Notes: generated by a model from the letters alone, not told the origin. Positions 10,039-23,119 are shown, counted from the first letter of the stretch. The stretch is DNA of 64,000 nucleotides from Laetiporus sulphureus 93-53 (GCF_001632365.1 NW_024468513.1:122374-186373); one strand, 5' to 3'. Numbers and translations: made by a program.

Positions 10039-13000
10039 TCAAGTATCGTCATCGTCGCCTATTTGCGCCATCTCTCTCCGATGCGTCGGCATCGACAGGA
10101 CACCTGCGCTCGCAGGGGGCTCCTCTCCCTCCTCGATGGTGTCCTGATCAGGCTGCCCCCTCCACTTAGACTTTATAGCCGTGTCTGAGAACTCCTCCTC
10201 GGTTGGACTCGAGACCACCAGGGCCCGCTCCAAAGCCTTTTCTCCTCGTCTCTTCAACCGGAGCGACATCGCAGCCTGTAGCGACTCTATGTACGAGTCG
10301 TACTTGATGATCTCTGCCAGCAGATATTGAGATTTCTTCTCCCAGTTGCTCATCGCCTTTGCAGCATTCGATGAGCGGGGCTGATACTGGTGCATTGACG
10401 AGATCGAGCGTGCGGGGGATATGTGAGCTAGCGGTCACCACTAGGCAGCACGAGGGGCCACTTACCAGGTTATTCATGGGTTCCCGCAGCTCGTTATGTT
10501 GCTTGAGCTCGGCCTTTAGCGACCCCACATGCTTCTGCAAAGCCTCCATCTGCGTTTCCTCATCATGGGTACTCGGCACTGTGGGAGGCATGGGCGGCTT
10601 CCAGTCATTGATGAACGTCCTGTCAACCCATGGAGACTTCTCCGCTCGTACAGTAGCAGCAAACTCCCTGAGCCGACTACGTCCGCTCCTAATGCTGACG
10701 CCGTCCTCAGTTTCCGCTTCATGCGTAGAATAGTTGTCCTCTGAGATGGATCGGACACGCGTTATAGGATCCAGCACACGGTTCCAGCCGTACTCCATGT
10801 TGGAAACACCACCAGCGAGTGGTTCCTTGCTTTGTCGTGCAGCCCAATAGTTGCAAGTTGCCACCCATTCGTTGACAAGCTCCTCAGTCCCTGCCTGGAA
10901 GAAGTAAACGGCCCCGTTCGACAGCGTCAATACCATGCAATGTGGTCGCTGCCGGTTGTACCCAGGAGGCGGCAGACCATGTGCCAGCGAATGCGCGAGT
11001 ATGATCTTTCCAACCGACTGTGCGTTCTCCTATGTGATGAAGGCTCAGTGTCAAAGCGAACAAGCTAGGATAAAATCACGTACATGCCAGTTACCGCCAC
11101 CTACAACAGTGGACTGGCCATGAGCGTGTTCGCCGAAGACGAACATACTAAGCTCTCCCTTCTGAATGACAACGAACACATCCATCCATGCCTTTGACTT
11201 GGCCCGCTTTCCTGTCGACTCCCAGTATTGCTTCCGACAGAGCATTCCTTCCTTTGCCCATGGAGCACCCAGGAGCGCCAGCTCTTCGTCAGTGATACTG
11301 ATGTCCGTGCTAGAACCATTGCTCTTGAAGCTATGATCGTCTTCTTGGGCTTCCCGTATGATGGTATGCGAAAGATTGGATGCGAAGCCAATGGCAGGCG
11401 TAATCAGCGTTGTCGATGAGGCATGGACGTTCTACGTTTCATGTCGACCAAGCTATTACACCTCAAAAAGAACTCAGAACTCACGTCAACGGAATTTGCG
11501 AAACTCGGCGCCGGACTGGCCCGCCCATCGATGCTACTGTTGCTGCTATAAGGGCTGACGCCGCTTTGCGTGTGGAGGATCGACTGCAGACCACGTATAC
11601 TGCCTCGCTTCAGGTTTGCCAGACGATCAGGAGGTCCACGCAAACTTCGCTGGCGCAGCAAAGGACCATGTGGAGTCAATGATGACGTGGATGACCTCGC
11701 CATGAAAGTGCTGTTGATGGGCTGCAAGATCTGCTGGCTCTTCACAGCATTGTACATATCCTATCATACCGATGAAGGTACGTATGAGCTGAAAAGGGTC
11801 GGGCGAATGAGTAAATGCTGACCTTAAGCAGACTCTCGATCTCATTCTCCCAGTTGCGACCATGGACAACCGCTGAAGGAGGGGCATCACGTTCTGGCGC
11901 TTTTGACTCTTGTCGTGCCGAAAAAGCGACCGATACTGCACTGCCATTCCCATGGTGCTGTGTAACGCCATCTGACACGGAACTGGGTCGACGTGGAGGG
12001 TGGTCCGCCGTAGGGGAAGCCACGACGCCTCCGTCTCGGGTGGTGACACTGTTCCAGCTGATGATGCTGTCACTTCGCTTGGCGCGTCCCCGCACCGTCG
12101 CTCCGCCAATGTCGCTCTCCGAGCCAGCCCGGAAGCTCGTCCAGTCATCATATGACAGATCGCTGTTCGAGTTATCCGGCTGCATAATTGTGGCGAGAGT
12201 ATTACGGACAAACTGCCCACGGGACATTCGCTGAGCCAGATCCGCCACATGCAAGTCTGTATTCAAAAGCAGTAAGGAGTATGTGACAGCGTGAACGACG
12301 CCTAAGCCAGGGTCAGTCAGTACCCAGAATGCAACCACCGTACGAAAAAGCTTACCGGCACTGCCGAGAATTGACGTGGGATTGCATTGAAAGTAACGCC
12401 GCGCGAACTCTTCGAGGATACGATCCACTTGTTGAGTCTCAGCCTTAAGGTACAATTTGCCGCAGAGCCGTCTGCCACCCGGTCAGCATCCAGATGGGAT
12501 GCGCAAACAGTTGCATACCTGAACGCATGGTCGAGGCGCATATCGGAGAAGTCGAAGTTGTCCATGTAGTGACGTAAGGCAGTCTTGTTGATGAGGCTCC
12601 TGCTCGTCGATCAGACATTCTGAGTGTAAGAAGACACCGTGAATCACGTACTGTCCACCGAGCCACTCGGCAATCTTGTCCTTCGCCAAGAACTCCTCGT
12701 CCTCCGCCCAGCACCGTGCTGCCAACTCCTTCCCTCTGCTGTCCAGCTCAGCGGTTTCTTCGCCTCTCATCGGACTCTGCCGTTCTCGCGGGGTAAGGTT
12801 GTACCTCACCGCCAGCAGATCGCTTGTTGTGAGATCCTGTTGCGAGCTTGCCGCTATTCTCGGCGCAGAACCTACACTGGATGAGGACGGCACAACATAA
12901 ACAGTACGACTATGCTCACGGACTCGGCCAAGCTCATCTCTGTAGCTCTCCGGTACTAATGAAGGCTCCGAAGTGGATGCAGTCGATCGGTGATGTACTC

Positions 13001-15415
13001 GCAACCGGTCCGCATCACGCGACCGCGAGTGTGTATGTGAATGCGAGCTCCCTTTGCGCACGGATGGAGAACGTGGTGCATACTTCAGGGAAGCTGTTCG
13101 GGGAGGCACCATCGAACTCGAGCCAGAGCGAGAGCGAAGCGTCATTTGGGAGTATCCCTGAGAGGAGGACGAGCGAGGAGGAAAGGAATCAATTGGTGAT
13201 GGGGTATCAGGTGATGACAATGCCGAGCTCGAGCATACAGATGATTCTGCAGGTTGGAGAGTAACAGTCGGCGTGGGCGCGGGTATATCTGCTGGTGACG
13301 AGGAAGCATGCTTTGACAACGGCCTTGAGTTGTCAACGGGTTGCGATCGAGCCGCAACGCCATCGCTACGAGCTCGAAGCGTAGCGAGCTGGGGTCTTCT
13401 GGCGGAGGTCGATAGATACTGCAAGTCGAGCGGAGCTGCCGATATCGGGTCTAATTGTGACAACTCCCCTCTGAAGTCTGTCATGATTCCGTTGAGGGCC
13501 GTGTCGAGGCCCAAACCTAGTGCATCCGTTCTGTGCCCTTCGCCTGACAGGTGTCCCATAGGAGCTCCCATACCCATTAGCTTCTTCAGATCTGCGTCGC
13601 TGACACTCATGCTTCGCCGTTTGCTCCGGCTCGCTGCCCGGATATGCCTAGCGGATGCACCGGCGTCGGACGGGCGCTGCCGTAGAGTCGTTGTCGGTGA
13701 CGGTGAGCGAGACCTATTTTGCAAAACTCCCACCTCTACGAGCACCAGACTCTGATCACTAAGATCGGATGAACGACTGTTGCTGCTGCTGGGCGCAGTT
13801 GCCAGCACCTTGTGGACGTCGCCCGAGCTGGTATCGCTGAAGAGGTCAACGGGGTCGGGACGTGGTGAGACGTACTTGGGCGGAATGGGGGGCACAGGTG
13901 GCGTGAAAGCGTCCATGAGCGGCGTGGACGGATAAGAAGCCACGGAGGTAGTTGATGGTGACGAGTTGATTGTGCGCTGCGTGATGTCGGCGTGTCAAGA
14001 CGAAGCCAATTAATTAATCCGGCTCAGCTTACAGATCTCTCCCTGGTATTAGGCGATCCGAGCATCCTTCCGAGGAAGGCGGACGTCTTCTGCCTTACGG
14101 AGGACTTGCCGCTCTGCATGACGAGTAGTAAGTCGCAGTAAGCCAGAGTATACGCTGGTGCACCACGGAGAACGTGCATCAATGCTACTGTGATGCTAGC
14201 GTGAATAGGGAAGTTGCAGTGCGAGACATGGTTACTGTCAAGACACATCGAGATGAACCAACTGAGAGAGACATATTGCTGCTGTCTGACAGATGATCAG
14301 GTAGCTCACGTCTACGTATCCTGACGCACAGCATAAGCCCGTTATAAAGCTCACACCGGCCAATGCCATATTCCGGGGTATGCAACTTCACCGAATACCG
14401 AGCATCCTTCCGTTCAAATCGCCACGGTACACCAGCAAAAGTGAGACGCACCTTTGGAGGAACCGCTGATCGCGGGCTCGTCCACGCCCAGTCAGGGCTC
14501 GAGACTTGGTCTACGTTCACCCCAAGTACTTGGCTCGGCTTCAAAGATCTGTTTCTGGTTGCTGGCGTGATCTCCGGAGAAGAGGACAATGAAGGCGTAG
14601 TAGAAATGGTCGATCGCTGACGGCTGAAAGCTCTGTGCTGTGGACTTGACGATTCATGTGCCTTGGACGCATCCTTATTCGCAGCCGCATTGCGTTCCTT
14701 CGCTTTCCGCAGTAGCGTAGCGAGATCGGGACTGCTAGCGGTGCCAGGCGAACGGTACAGGGAACGTCGCCGCGTCTCATAATCGCTGCCGGGAGAGTCC
14801 GAGAGCATCTCACCGCTCGAGAATAACGGAAGAATAGATGCAGGTGACTGCGCGGAAGAAGACGTAGAAGGTCCTGCACGCGGGATTGGCGTGGGCGGAA
14901 TAACGGTTGGAGTGGCAGGCAAGAGGCCAGTGAACGACTTCCGAGGTGAGGGTGACGAGGGGGGTAGGAAGCTCGACGTGGAAGAACTGTCTGCGCCTAG
15001 ATTATCGAGGTCAAAACTTTCCCTGAGTAGCACCGTGCCGCCAGTGCGAAGGGCGTGCTCGAAGTCTAAGTCGGTCCGAGAGGTGCGCCGGGATGGGACA
15101 TGGGGATCGTGAGAGGCGACTGGCTGGAAAGCGGATGGAAAGGACGAGGGGGGCGGCGCTGGTGACCGCGGCGAAGGCTGCTTGAAGAGCGAGGCCAGGG
15201 TGGGCGTCGTCGTCGTCGTTGTCGTCGTTGAGCAGGCACATTCGCGCAAGCGCCCGGCTCGATCTTGCTTCAGATTGATACCCACACGTGAAGCGTTTTT
15301 CTTCGCCTGTCCGACCATCCATTGCCTTACCGACCTGACGTCTGGTCGGTGTCTTGCATCTTCTGGCCTTTCGAGCAGTAGCATCGCGAGTCTTTGGTCT
15401 GAATGTCGCTCCCAT
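10039..15415 (-). CDS. Sec7-PH Arf guanine nucleotide exchange factor
   Basis: This protein loads Arf GTPases with GTP at the plasma membrane or endosomes, as EFA6/PSD and yeast Yel1-type exchangers do. Twelve exons: 15415-15331, 15263-14310, 14285-14247, 14187-14033, 13976-12652, 12599-12519, 12471-12356, 12301-11823, 11760-11485, 11431-11084, 11029-10466, 10386-10039 (1,589 residues). The N-terminal half is Ser/Pro-rich with a run of Thr (ACN codons near 15200). The Sec7 domain spans about residues 830-960: LAKDKIAEWLGGQSLINKTA, NFDFSDMRLDHAFRRL, AVTYSLLLLNTDLHVADLAQ. A PH domain of the EFA6 type follows (KAWMDVFVVIQKGELSMFVF ... GAVYFFQAGTEELVNEWVAT). A coiled-coil-like segment (EETQMEALQKHVGSLKAEL) precedes the acidic end. 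The 39 nt third exon is less certain; skipping it also keeps the frame. Confidence 0.85.
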
Positions 15416-17950
15416 TACACCATATTAAATGCAGTCGACTCTGTGACGGCGAGGCTTCACGCAGCGTCGTTCAGGAGAGGGAACCTACGCTCACAGGAAG
15501 GTGCGTGTACATATTTGCGTCCGAAATCGCATGGTGCGTCCTCGCCTAGATGCACGCATTATGGATGTTCCTGTGACAGGGATGCGCGAGCGATGCATGC
15601 GCGATAAATGTGGGGTGCGATCGACCTAGCCTGTCTGCGTGTTTCCTGCATTTCTAAATCTTCTGCGCGCGTACCCTACTCGCAATCCCCTTAGCCTCCT
15701 CGTTTCGTTCAAAAAAGGTCTGAATGTTCTCAATGCTTGATTCCGAACTGTACCTTTCCGCATGGAATCCTTGCTGCAGAACCCTCATCTCATGCCTTTG
15801 CGTTGAATCTGACCGGATGATGTATTTATGGCGAGCCTTTCATGCGGTGTGATCTCGCTACTGGCTCTCTGTCACACACTTGGTAGCACAACACGCATTC
15901 GACTATCCACCTCTTGCTACTCGCTTGAACGTGCACTTGTGAGGTGGCGAGACAGCTCTCCTCGTTTATCGTCGAATCCGGTGGACATGGCACTGACGGT
16001 ATCCTTGCTTGATTCGCCCCTCACTCCTTCAGTGCCGAAACGTGCAGTCTCGTTTAACTTTTACACTTCTCGCCCAGACATGTATGTATGCGCTTGCGAC
16101 TGTCAGGTTGTCTGTGTCGACAGTCGTCCACCAGCTGTTCAGGATTTGGCAACCATGTTCTGGTCTTCGAGGCGCAATATCCGACAACTGGGCTCTGTTA
16201 CCGCCATTCGCAGGCCAACACCGCACCCATCGTGCTCGCTTGATCTATAAAAGGTTTCAACGGAATTGTTCATGTCGATCATGGCAATTTCCGCGAAACG
16301 TGATATCGGTACGTAGCTTGATCCTGCCTTGCAGACATCCGCGTTCGTGGCGTACGTCGCCTGTCTGGATGGTTGTTGTCCTTGTGCACGTTGCATTCGT
16401 TCCTTTCCGATCATTTATGCAGCAATCATGCAGAATCAAACGTGGCGCCATCTAGACGCATAGGACAAATATGCCGGTCGCATGCGACATGGGACGCTCT
16501 GCGGCTCGCGTGCCAGCCTATTCGTCTCCGCGATGAAATAGTGTCGACACGCCGCCCTCTTTTATCTCTCATTTTCTTCGGGGTTGCCTTTCCTTGCGAC
16601 GAGCAGACCCGAGGCACTCCGGAGCCGTGTGTCAGACCTGCTAACTCTCCATTGGTAACCGGACCCTTGGTCTCCGGGGCTCAAACACCGTAAGTATCGC
16701 CACAATGATGAAGGTTGAACGGGAAGTCCTGTTATTATCGGGACATGGCCTTGCCAAAATGTCAGAATGAATGGTGTTGCAGTCATTAAATTGCATGTGC
16801 TCTATTCAGGCGCTTGCCTCCTCAGAAAAGGCAAGCCAAGACGGACTTGCGTTCCATAAAATGTGTCACTTGTCGGGCTGCTTGCCGATTGGAGTTCTCT
16901 CAGAATCATTTGAGAAATCATGAAAGATTGCCTCCCATCGACATCATTCGTTCTGGTTGCGCCTCATCGGATGAAGCATCGTGGAAATCGATTCATTCGC
17001 CACCGCCTTCAGAACATCAAAATCGATTGGCGTCCTTGTTTCATGACTGAACTCGCATCCGAAGTAATTTCTCACCTCTCACCTGCATTTTCCTGTGGCG
17101 GCATGAGCTGTTGCTGTGGGGGCCCTTTCGACGTTGCTATGGTCAAATCGGAGGCGATGGCAACAGGCACCAAAGAAAAGTTTGAGGGCGCTATACACAT
17201 ATTACTTGCGACGGCACCCTCCTTGCCGCGTCCGGCGCCCAAACATCACCGAGACGCTTCAATTCCCATTTACATAAAGGGGGACTGAATGGTAATTGGG
17301 CGTACACCAAAGTCTGACAGCTGTTATGATTGCTCGCCTTCTGCCCGCTTTCTTGCGAGTACGAAAAGACGAGCTCTGTCCCCTATAAAATGGAGGTGTG
17401 GCTGGAGTTGCTTCCGGGTCGCATTGCGTTTCGATCAATGATCTGATATGCGGATGCATATGCAGGACTCTTGATCCCGTCTGTGTGTCGTGCATCCAGG
17501 TCGACACAACCGCTGCCAAATATTCCTCACAGGTACCATGGCAGCATCACCGCCGCAGCAATCAGCACATCGTCCCTAGGACTCCATGTGGCCAAAGCTG
17601 CCGAACGCGACAAAACGAATGGTCTAGGCAAGCTCCGAGGCCCGAGCGCGCAGCCAGTGCGGGCACGTCGCCCGTGGAATTATATGCGCTGATCCCACGA
17701 ACAACAGAATTTTCCCGAGTCTTGTTGCTAATGGGACGGTACCCGGGGTCCATTGATCGCACTTCGCAACCATCTTTTAGTTCGTTGCTCTTGTCTTCCC
17801 TTCCATCCATCCTCCCACCACCTCCTCGTTCCCTTCATCTCCGCCCGCGCAAGCCTACTTAGGCCGCGTCCCTTCCCCTCTTTCCCCTCACGCCGCCGCA
17901 TCCGCACCCACATTCTCTTCGACCTCACATACCCAAGACATCCCGGCAAA
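15416..17950. other. 2.5 kb divergent intergenic region
   Basis: This is the longest gene-poor stretch in the window, between two divergently transcribed genes. Several open frames of 60-150 codons exist on both strands (for example 15828-16250 plus), but none has family resemblance or a consistent set of splice sites. The 120 bases before 17951 are very rich in CT tracts, typical of a strong fungal promoter. A small unannotated gene or noncoding transcript cannot be excluded. Confidence 0.4.
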
Positions 17951-20146
17951 ATGTACACTCTTTTTTCTGCGGCTGCGCTCGCCGTCACTCTTTTGGCGAC
18001 TTCCGGCGTGAAGGCTGAGACGCATAGTGTTATGTTTGATAATCAGTAAGTTCATGTGCTGGTCGAACGTGTCCAGCGGTTTCTGACGAGCAGTTCAGGT
18101 GCGGGTATGGATATGTGAGTCGGCACACGGTGATAAGATGACTGGCACGGTTTAACTAACACCCGTGCAGCCTCAACTTATTCAGGGCGGTACGCTCCTA
18201 TCCAACGGCTCTGTGTACACGGGAGAGGGCGCCATTAGCTCCGTAATTGCGTGAGTGTTGCCGTCACGTTCTATTAGCATGGAGACGGCGTTTGTGACTT
18301 AGAATAATCTTTCCTTACTCAGATACCTGCAAACTGGTTCGTAAAATCTGCTGTTGCGCCACAGCAAACAAATTTAATCTCATGCGACGCTTTTAGGTGA
18401 TTGTGGATGGAACGGCGAGAACTGTGCGCTCGTCGAGCTCACTCTCACCAATCCCACCGCTCCTGGGACTGGGTCTTCGGCAGACATCAGCCTGATCGCT
18501 CCGTGAGTTTGAATTTTCTGCAGTTTTCAAAGCTTGACCTGACGCTGTCTGTTTCAGTCATACCTATAACGTGCAGACCTCGTTCAGGTGAGGATTGCAA
18601 TTGACCTACCGGTTGTGCCACAGACACGCTGACCGGCTCTCAATACTAACAGTTACTATGACGGCTGCGCCAACACGGGCGCTAACTGTGAGTACACTTG
18701 TTGGCTCCTTTTGTACCCGAGTTAATCGTGTCCTCTTCACGTTTGACAGGCGCCAGCTCTGACTGCACTGACGCTTTCTACAACTCTGACGACAACCAAG
18801 TCCAGGTAGCCTGCGAGGATAACAACGTACGTACCTTACCGCCTGCTCGTTCGCGTTGTTGACTTTTAATTTCTGATCAGGTCAACCTGTTGATTGCGTT
18901 CTGCGCGGATGCCACCACGATCAACCCCGATGACGTCTCTTCCTCCGGTTCCTCCTCTGGTTCCTCTTCTTCGGCCTCGGCATCTGCGTCAGCATCGTCG
19001 TCGATTGCTGTCTCCGCTTCCTCTGCGAGCGCGTCGTCCGCGTCGGCATCTGCTGTTAGCTCTTCCGCTGCTGTTGTCAGCTCCTCTGCTGTCATTTCCA
19101 GCAGTGCGGTTGTCACGTCGAGCGCAGTTGCTTCATCTGTGGCCGCATCTTCGAGTGCCTTTGCGATCTCGAGCAACAAGGTCCTCCTGCCCGTGCCATC
19201 TTCCTCGGTTGTGGCGTCTTCTGCTGTCGCGACCTCTTCGGCGGAGGCCGACCCTACCGATACGGAGACATACGATTGCTCCGAGCCTACCTCGACTGAG
19301 GTCGAGTCATCCTCTGCTGCCGTCGCCACCTCATCTGCGGTTGTGTCCTCCTCCATTGTCGTCGCCGCCTCGTCTGCGGTTAACCCATCCTCTATTGTCG
19401 CTGCCACCTCTGCTGTTGAGTCTTCTTCAGCAGTTGTGTCCAGCGCTGCGGTCGTCAGCACTTCTTCCGTCCCCGTCGTCACATCGGCCGTATCGACCGT
19501 TGAGGTCTCTTCTCAGATCGTTACTGTGACTGTCACTGTCACTTCGGTGGCGTCCTGCCGCGTTCGCCCCACGAATACCGGCTTGACGGACCCTCTCACT
19601 ACGTCGAGTGGTTCAGCTCCGGTCGCGACGAGCACTGCTGTCGTGTCCTCGCCTGTGCTTGTCGCATCGTCCAGTGCAGCGGCTGCAAGCTCGTCGGCTG
19701 CTGTTGCTTCGTCCAGTGCAGTCGGGTCTGCCAGTGCAAGCGCGTCCGCCGTGGTGGGTGAGGCCAGCTCTTCTGCTGCTGTCTCGAGCTCTGCTGCTGC
19801 TGCCTCGGGCACGGCTGTTGCTGCCTCCAGCTCTGCCGTCGTCTCCTCGTCTGCCGTGGTCGGCTCCTCAAGCGCTGTCGTTCCTACCTCTTCCGCTGAC
19901 CCCGCGTCAAGCGCTGCCGCGTCCGCGTCCGCCACGTCCTCTGCTGCTGCGTCGGCAACCTCGAGCGCGGTATCATGCGATTCCTCAAGCGATTCCTCAA
20001 GCGTGACGCGTCGTGCTATGCGGGCGAAGCGCTCAGAGCCTGCGAAGAACGTCCTGACGAGCGCGATCGCGACCAAGCGACGCAGCCACCACGGCGGTGC
20101 GGGGTTGGCTCGCCGTGCACTTCACCCGCACGTTCGTTCGCACTAA
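17951..20146 (+). CDS. secreted glycopeptide-type protein 1, Ser/Ala-rich
   Basis: A small secreted Cys-rich domain is followed by a long Ser/Ala/Val-rich, probably heavily O-glycosylated tail. Exons: 17951-18045, 18099-18114, 18171-18250, 18323-18336, 18397-18502, 18558-18587, 18653-18687, 18750-18826, 18881-20146 (572 residues). Residues 1-22 form a signal peptide ending KA before ETHSVMFDNQ. The domain (about residues 23-165) has paired cysteines in DCGWNGENC, GCANTGANC and SSDC and the segments PQLIQGGTLLS and DNQVQVACEDNN. I recognise this as the basidiomycete family often named glycopeptide; its biochemical role is unknown to me. The C-terminus is not a GPI signal: it is basic, with RR and KR pairs. 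It is duplicated at 20895-22315. Confidence 0.8.
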
Positions 20147-20894
20147 GCGGCATGCTGACGCCTCATCGGCACCGGCCTGGAAGCAGAGCCTCCCCGGCAC
20201 GCGTGTGCGCTCGTCCCTTCTCCTTGTCTCCGGCTCTCCCCCGATATGCGATCGCTCATTGTTCATCTTCACGTTCACTTTCAAATTGCGGTCGGGTCCC
20301 TCCATGAGTCTTTATCCTCCGTGATTTATGTCTCAGCTCTATTCTGTGGTCTTTGTATATGTCGTGTTTTTTTTCTGGTGATCTAGGATCTACTGTGCGC
20401 TGGCCCCTGGTGGCCGCGACGCCCTGGGTAGGGCAGCATGAGCTGCTCGGTGGTGTCGTGCTGGGAAGCGCGAAAGCGAGCTGGGCTGCGTTGAAACCTA
20501 TATTTGTTGTGTTTGCATGTAGCTCTACGTACGTGGATCGTGCTAAATACATCGCCGATTTGTCGAACATGTTGTGCATCAACTCTGCGTGCGCTGTGCC
20601 TGACGGTGCGCCGTTTGTGCGGGACCCTGTTTCAGGTAGAATTCGAAGGGAATCCGCGAGAGCGGTGGCGTTGCGGGGGGCGGCAGTCACGTGGGCGCGA
20701 ACGCTTGGCGAGGCCTGGGCCGCTAACGCTGCGGGGGCTTGCCTTTTTCGGGTGTACGTTTTGAGGGAGCGCTACGGGCGCCTGTTGCGTGTCTCTCTGC
20801 CGCAATATATAACTCGCCTGCTTGCTGTCGCTCTTTCGCTGCTTGCCGTCCCGACGCTCTCTTTTCGTTTCCGTACCCACCACCGTCTTTTACA
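20147..20894. other. intergenic between the glycopeptide paralogues
   Basis: This holds the 3' end of copy 1 and the promoter of copy 2. Open frames here (for example 20353-20994 plus, which runs into the next gene) lack family resemblance. Confidence 0.45.
20806..20812 (+). promoter_or_regulatory. TATA box of glycopeptide gene 2
   Basis: TATATAA lies 89 bases before the ATG at 20895, a usual spacing for a fungal TATA promoter. Confidence 0.5.
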
Positions 20895-22315
20895 ATGTCG
20901 TTCACTCTCATTTCTGCTGTCCTCGCCACCTCTCTTTTGGCGGCCAGCGTTCGTGCTGAGACGCACACCATCAGTTTCGACAATCAGTACGTGATCCGCT
21001 GCATATTATGATATCAGTAATTTTGGAGCTGACACGGTATGCGACGTAGATGTGGGTATGGAACGGTGAGCTCTTGACGCGTCGACGTTGTCGGGGACGC
21101 GAGACTGAGCGTAGTAACAGCCTTACCTCATCGTGGGAGGACAGACCGTGTCGACTGGTGAACCCTACACCTCCGACGGTCCCATTTCGTCTAGCATCGC
21201 GTATGTAAACCTCCACCTATCACTCTCAACGCTCGCTAAACGACCGCGATTGCTCACAGCTATCTCCAAACTGGTGCGCTGGCCAATATAGCAATGGTTG
21301 AACTGCGCATATACTCATTGTCTCTCCATCAGGCGATTGCGAGTACAACGGCGAGAACTGCATGATCATTGAGATGACCCTCGTCAACCCCACCGCACCT
21401 GGTACGGGCTCGTCGTCGGACATCAGTCTCATTGACCCGTGAGTTTTCGCCTCTTCTCTTGGCATTGCTACCGCGACGCCAACCAACCTTGCCACGTCTC
21501 ACAGGCACACGTATAACGTCCAAGGCTCCTTCAGGTTAGCAACCGATGCCAGTTGTTGCGCTCGGCTCAGCCTCGTCTGATTTGATTGTCTTGTTGTACA
21601 GCTACTACAACGGATGCCCCAACACTGGCGCCAACTGTCAGTGATCGGCAGTTATTCACGCTTGTGTTAATCAGCGCTGATCATCCTTTAACATGATCCA
21701 GGCGCTAGCGCTGACTGCTCGACTGCCTTCTTCTACTCCGACGACACTACAGTTCAGGTCGCTTGCGAAGACAACGACGTATGTTTATGCCGAGCTTGCT
21801 GTTCACATGCCCGTCTGATTGACCGTTGATTACAGGTTGACCTGCTCATCGCTTTCTGCGTCGATGCTACCACCGTTGACGTGAGCAGCCTCACGGGCTC
21901 TTCTGGCTCGTCTGGCTCCTCCAGTGGTGCTGCTAGCTCGTCGAGCGTTGCAGCGCCTGCGCCTTCCTCAACATATGTTGCTTCTTCCAGCTACGTTGCT
22001 TCCTCGACTGAGTCCGCCTTCTCGACGTCTGCTGCCGTCTTGGTGGCGACATCCTCTTCCGCTGCTCCTTCGTCGAGCTCGTCTTCCATCGCTGTCTCCT
22101 CGTCTTTAGCAAATGCGACGTCGTCTGCGGTAGCAGCAAGCAACACAGCGAAGTGCGCTACCAGGAACGCCAAGCGTGCCCTCCGTATCGCCAGGAGCAA
22201 CGTCCAGGATGTTGCCGAGCTTGAGCCGACGCCTGCCGTGCACAACCTTCGGAGTACGCGCCGTCGCCACTCGCGCATGGAGGCCGCGAAGAGGGCAAGT
22301 GGCTTGCTCCACTGA
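20895..22315 (+). CDS. secreted glycopeptide-type protein 2, Ser-rich
   Basis: This is a tandem paralogue of the gene at 17951. Exons: 20895-20986, 21050-21065, 21121-21200, 21260-21273, 21333-21438, 21505-21534, 21602-21636, 21702-21778, 21836-22315 (309 residues). Signal peptide 1-21 (ends VRA before ETHTISFDNQ), then the same Cys-rich domain: CGYGTPYLIVGGQ, GDCEYNGENC, GCPNTGANC, VQVACEDNDVDLLIAFC. The Ser-rich tail is much shorter than in copy 1 (the last exon is 480 against 1,266 nt) and again ends in a basic segment with several KR/RR pairs (NAKRALRIARSN, RSTRRRHSR). Predicted to be exported to the cell surface or medium. Function unknown. Confidence 0.8.
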
Positions 22316-23119
22316 GCAGTCCCTCGTAATCCCAGCCAATCGCGTTGAGATCCAATCCAGGGCTCTGTTCGCGCTAAATATGCTCCCTTCCGTTACTTCG
22401 CGTGCGCTCCGCACTCTACTCTACTTACGTTATTCCTTGTCACCTCTCGCGTCGACTTCTGCTGGGCCTATTAAATTCTTGCCTGCACTCGTTGCGCTTT
22501 ACGCTACCCCTTTCTTACTCGCTACTCGTTTCTCCGCCCACTTCCGACCTGTCGTCTACCCTCTCTCCGCTGGACGCGGTGCCCTGGTCCTGGCACTGCG
22601 CGTCTCAATGCCTCTGCGATTAGCTACAACCGGCGAGCTGGACTTGTGTTGCCCTGGTCTCGCTAGCACCCGATTGGCCGTATCCCTCACGTCTCGTTAC
22701 GTCGCGTAGAGCTTTATGATACCGCTATCTGGCGTGTTTGGTGTGGACGTTAGCTTTCGAAAATTGGACCTGCATGTTTTTGTCCCCTCCCTGTTAAACA
22801 TCCTGATTGGGTGACTGTCAAGCGTTGACGTGTTCTTTTCCTCCTTATTCCCTTTGCTACGATGAGCCTAGAGCGTGGACTGGACACTCGTGTGCTGAAC
22901 ACTAAAATACGTATATTGATACATACATGCACGGACTGCTGCTGTGTACCAAAACAGCGAGTTACAGTAGTAGTCGACATACATATACCCCCTAACGAGT
23001 GCCACGTTCGAATCGCATCTTGATCTGCTGGAAAACCGATATGAGTTCAGCCGCAATTGGGGACAGGTACGTCGGCATGAGTAGATACACCGAACGAAAA
23101 AGCTGCTATTTCAAGGGCC
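22316..23119. other. convergent intergenic region
   Basis: The 3' ends of glycopeptide gene 2 (plus) and YSH1 (minus) face each other here. A 177-codon plus frame (22176-22709) overlaps the end of glycopeptide gene 2 and has a compositional, not protein-like, sequence. I see nothing else. Confidence 0.45.

Noticed and set aside
15182..15607. 141-codon plus-strand frame with a Val run
   Set aside because: It reads the complement of the Thr-run codons in the N-terminus of the Sec7-PH protein, whose minus-strand model is consistent.
18877..20076. Long antisense open frames (201 and 187 codons) opposite the glycopeptide Ser/Ala tail
   Set aside because: They are the mirror of a repetitive Ser/Ala/Val codon pattern, which leaves the frames open on both strands; no start context, splice sites or family support.
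22176..22709. 177-codon plus frame after glycopeptide gene 2
   Set aside because: It overlaps the end of that gene in another frame and has a composition typical of translated 3' flank.
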